Below, in pieces: positions 18,242 to 19,049 of a stretch of 19,049 nt of DNA (the stretch's first letter is position 1; every line of letters begins with the position of its first letter). Origin of the DNA: JBBTRN01 sp038065175 (GTDB lineage: Bacteria > Patescibacteriota > Doudnabacteria > UBA920); contig JBBTRN010000015.1 of assembly GCA_038065175.1 (NCBI GenBank), positions 1 to 19,049 of the forward strand, read 5' to 3'. The notes under the pieces are model-generated. The model was not told the origin of the DNA. It saw only the letters and a list, made by a program, of their open reading frames with translations, and ran no database searches. The translations under genes were made by a program, and so were the position numbers.

Positions 18242-18280
18242 AATAAAGCTCCTCGGAGCAGAGCTGCGAGGAGCTTTATT
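18242..18280. terminator. Strong hairpin terminator of hicBA
   Basis: AATAAAGCTCCTCG (18242-18255) pairs perfectly with 18267-18280 around an 11-nt loop, and the minus-strand tail is T-rich (TTTATTTATG). The stem contains the hicA stop codon (18276-18278). Confidence 0.75.
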
Positions 18281-18518
18281 CCGTATAAAAATATTCGCTC
18301 AAATCGCTTTCGGATATAAACCGCGAGGCCTGCCTGAAGACAGCCCGCAAGGTTCCCGTATCCAGTTCTTTGTGGATGGGAACAGTCAGGATCTCTCGTC
18401 CGCTTCCGCGAACCCTGGCCAGTTTGGAATGACTGCCCTTCTGGCTGACAACGGCAAAACCGAACACGGACAGGATTTTAATCACATCACTGCCCGACAA
18501 GACTTTTAGCTTAGGCAT
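18276..18518 (-). CDS. hicA: HicA-family mRNA interferase toxin
   Basis: An 80-residue protein of the HicA/YcfA fold (dsRNA-binding-like). The signature is LSGSDVIKILSVFGF, then VVSQKGSHSKLARV with the catalytic His in GSH, and IVP-like LTVPIHKELDTGTLRAVFRQ. HicA cleaves mRNA until HicB binds it. The start ATG 18516-18518 overlaps the end of hicB by 8 bp, so the antitoxin gene comes first and the two are coupled. The gene appears intact with all expected motifs. Confidence 0.92.
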   Translation of the reverse strand: MPKLKVLSGSDVIKILSVFGFAVVSQKGSHSKLARVRGSGREILTVPIHKELDTGTLRAVFRQASRFISESDLSEYFYTE

Positions 18519-18738
18519 ATCGCAGGTCAGACAAACCGAAATTCACTACAACTTCCGGCTGTTTTGAAAAATCAAAAGCGGAAAGATCTTCGCCTTCCAA
18601 ATGCAACTCAATGGCTTCTTTCAAATTTTTTACTACTTCATCCAGGTCTTTGCCCTGTGTCACTACTGGTAAATTCAAACCTTCAGCCACGAAAACATTG
18701 TCGCCTTTATAGATTTGTACATAAATAATACTTCGCAT
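18511..18738 (-). CDS. hicB: HicB-family antitoxin
   Basis: 75 residues from ATG 18736-18738, which lies 10 nt after the AAAGGAG Shine-Dalgarno; an in-frame TTG three codons earlier is too close to it. The partial RNase H-like HicB fold is seen in the strand pattern IIYVQIYKGDNVFVAEGLNL, the PVVTQGKDLDEVVKNLKEAI helix and LHLEGED. No added DNA-binding domain is obvious after it, so autorepression would need another mode. It neutralises HicA, whose gene overlaps by 8 bp. Confidence 0.88.
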   Translation of the reverse strand: MRSIIYVQIYKGDNVFVAEGLNLPVVTQGKDLDEVVKNLKEAIELHLEGEDLSAFDFSKQPEVVVNFGLSDLRYA

Positions 18739-18760
18739 AATATTCAATCTCCTTTATTGT

Positions 18761-18789
18761 ATTTTAAAGGTTTTATTTAGACCAGTCAA
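18761..18789 (-). promoter_or_regulatory. Promoter of hicBA
   Basis: On the minus strand TTGACT (18789-18784) and TAAAAT (18766-18761) are 17 bp apart; the start near 18754 gives a leader of about 16 nt, with the Shine-Dalgarno at its very beginning. The dispersed repeat starts only 7 bp upstream of the -35. Confidence 0.65.
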
Positions 18790-18795
18790 ATTATA

Positions 18796-19049
18796 CAGGA
18801 CTTACGCATTGAGCCAAGTTCGACAAGAGCTTGGCTTGGCCTGGGTCGGGCTCAGCCCGACCTCAAGGCCAAGCCATCACGATCCAGGCATTTTCCGAGG
18901 ATTTTTGGAGGCGTAGTCAGACTACGACGACAAAAACCGCGGGAAAATAACAAAATCGGGGTTCCCCAAAAATCAAAGATTTTTAGGGGTGATAAAGAAG
19001 TTGGCCAGAGCCGCTTTGCAAGTCAGGCTTGGCCTGACTAAAAAGCGGC
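18796..19049. repeat. Stem-loop-rich repeat or mobile-element end, running off the window
   Basis: It begins with CAGGACTTACGCATTGAG, the same terminal sequence as the other dispersed repeats. It then holds GGTCGGGC-TCA-GCCCGACC inside TGGCTTGGCCT/AGGCCAAGCCA (18832-18876), CGTAGTCAGACTACG (18912-18926), CCCCAAAAATC/GATTTTTAGGGG (18964-18989), and nested GCCGCTTT/AAAGCGGC with AGTCAGGC/GCCTGACT (19010-19049). No reading frame is convincing. The other end is outside the window. Confidence 0.55.

Noticed and set aside
18796..19049. Transposase gene at the window end
   Set aside because: The element-like end is present but no open frame or transposase motif can be seen before the window stops.

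Overview
The window looks like part of a small-genome bacterium of the Candidate Phyla Radiation (Patescibacteria). This rests on gene style and context, not on a marker-gene search. The signs are an 82-residue GIY-YIG protein, small uncharacterised membrane proteins, a membrane-anchored cupredoxin, a shortened dcw cluster with an FtsL-like protein, many toxin-antitoxin pairs, and very many short palindromic repeats between and inside genes. A run of 100 N at 3664-3763 shows it is a scaffolded draft assembly.

Layout. 1-3200: a two-helix membrane protein with a His-rich tail, divergent from an RhlE-like DEAD-box helicase with a near-consensus promoter, then a minus-strand operon of AbrB-like antitoxin, PIN toxin and small membrane protein. 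3250-4420: a tRNA-Gln(TTG) locus invaded by a tandem 306-bp unit. Each unit carries a GIY-YIG gene and begins with the first 20 bases of the tRNA. One intact tRNA-Gln closes the array and decayed tRNA-like copies follow it. 4450-7000: accessory and decayed DNA, with a SET-domain protein, a cupredoxin relic, an XRE-type regulator broken by a frameshift and cut by a repeat, a GrpB-like nucleotidyltransferase-fold protein, and a promoter-terminator-leader arrangement before a 105-residue unknown gene. 7068-9201: membrane cupredoxin, a four-helix membrane protein, and an adenosine-deaminase-family enzyme with two altered substrate-site residues.

9587-13640 is the conserved core: mraZ, rsmH, ftsL-like, ftsI on the minus strand, with a promoter and a MraZ-type operator of 10-bp-spaced GTGG boxes in front of mraZ. 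They cover regulation of the cluster, 16S rRNA methylation and septal wall synthesis. 13744-17620 holds a SpoU-type RNA methyltransferase, then a minus-strand run of an 88-residue unknown protein, a membrane histidine kinase, a single-domain response regulator, a PPC/DUF296 protein and an unlisted 48-residue membrane peptide. 17671-18789 holds a ribbon-helix-helix antitoxin with a truncated PIN partner and a complete hicAB pair. The window ends in a stem-loop-rich repeat.

The strongest theme is repeat DNA remodelling genes. A dispersed repeat ending in (T)AGGACTTACGC supplies the last five codons and stop of rsmH and truncates the XRE gene. A heptamer repeat sits inside rsmH. A GC-rich repeat gives the PPC protein its tail and the next gene its ribosome binding site. 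Repeats replace most of a PIN gene. The most unusual locus is the tandem GIY-YIG / tRNA-Gln array.
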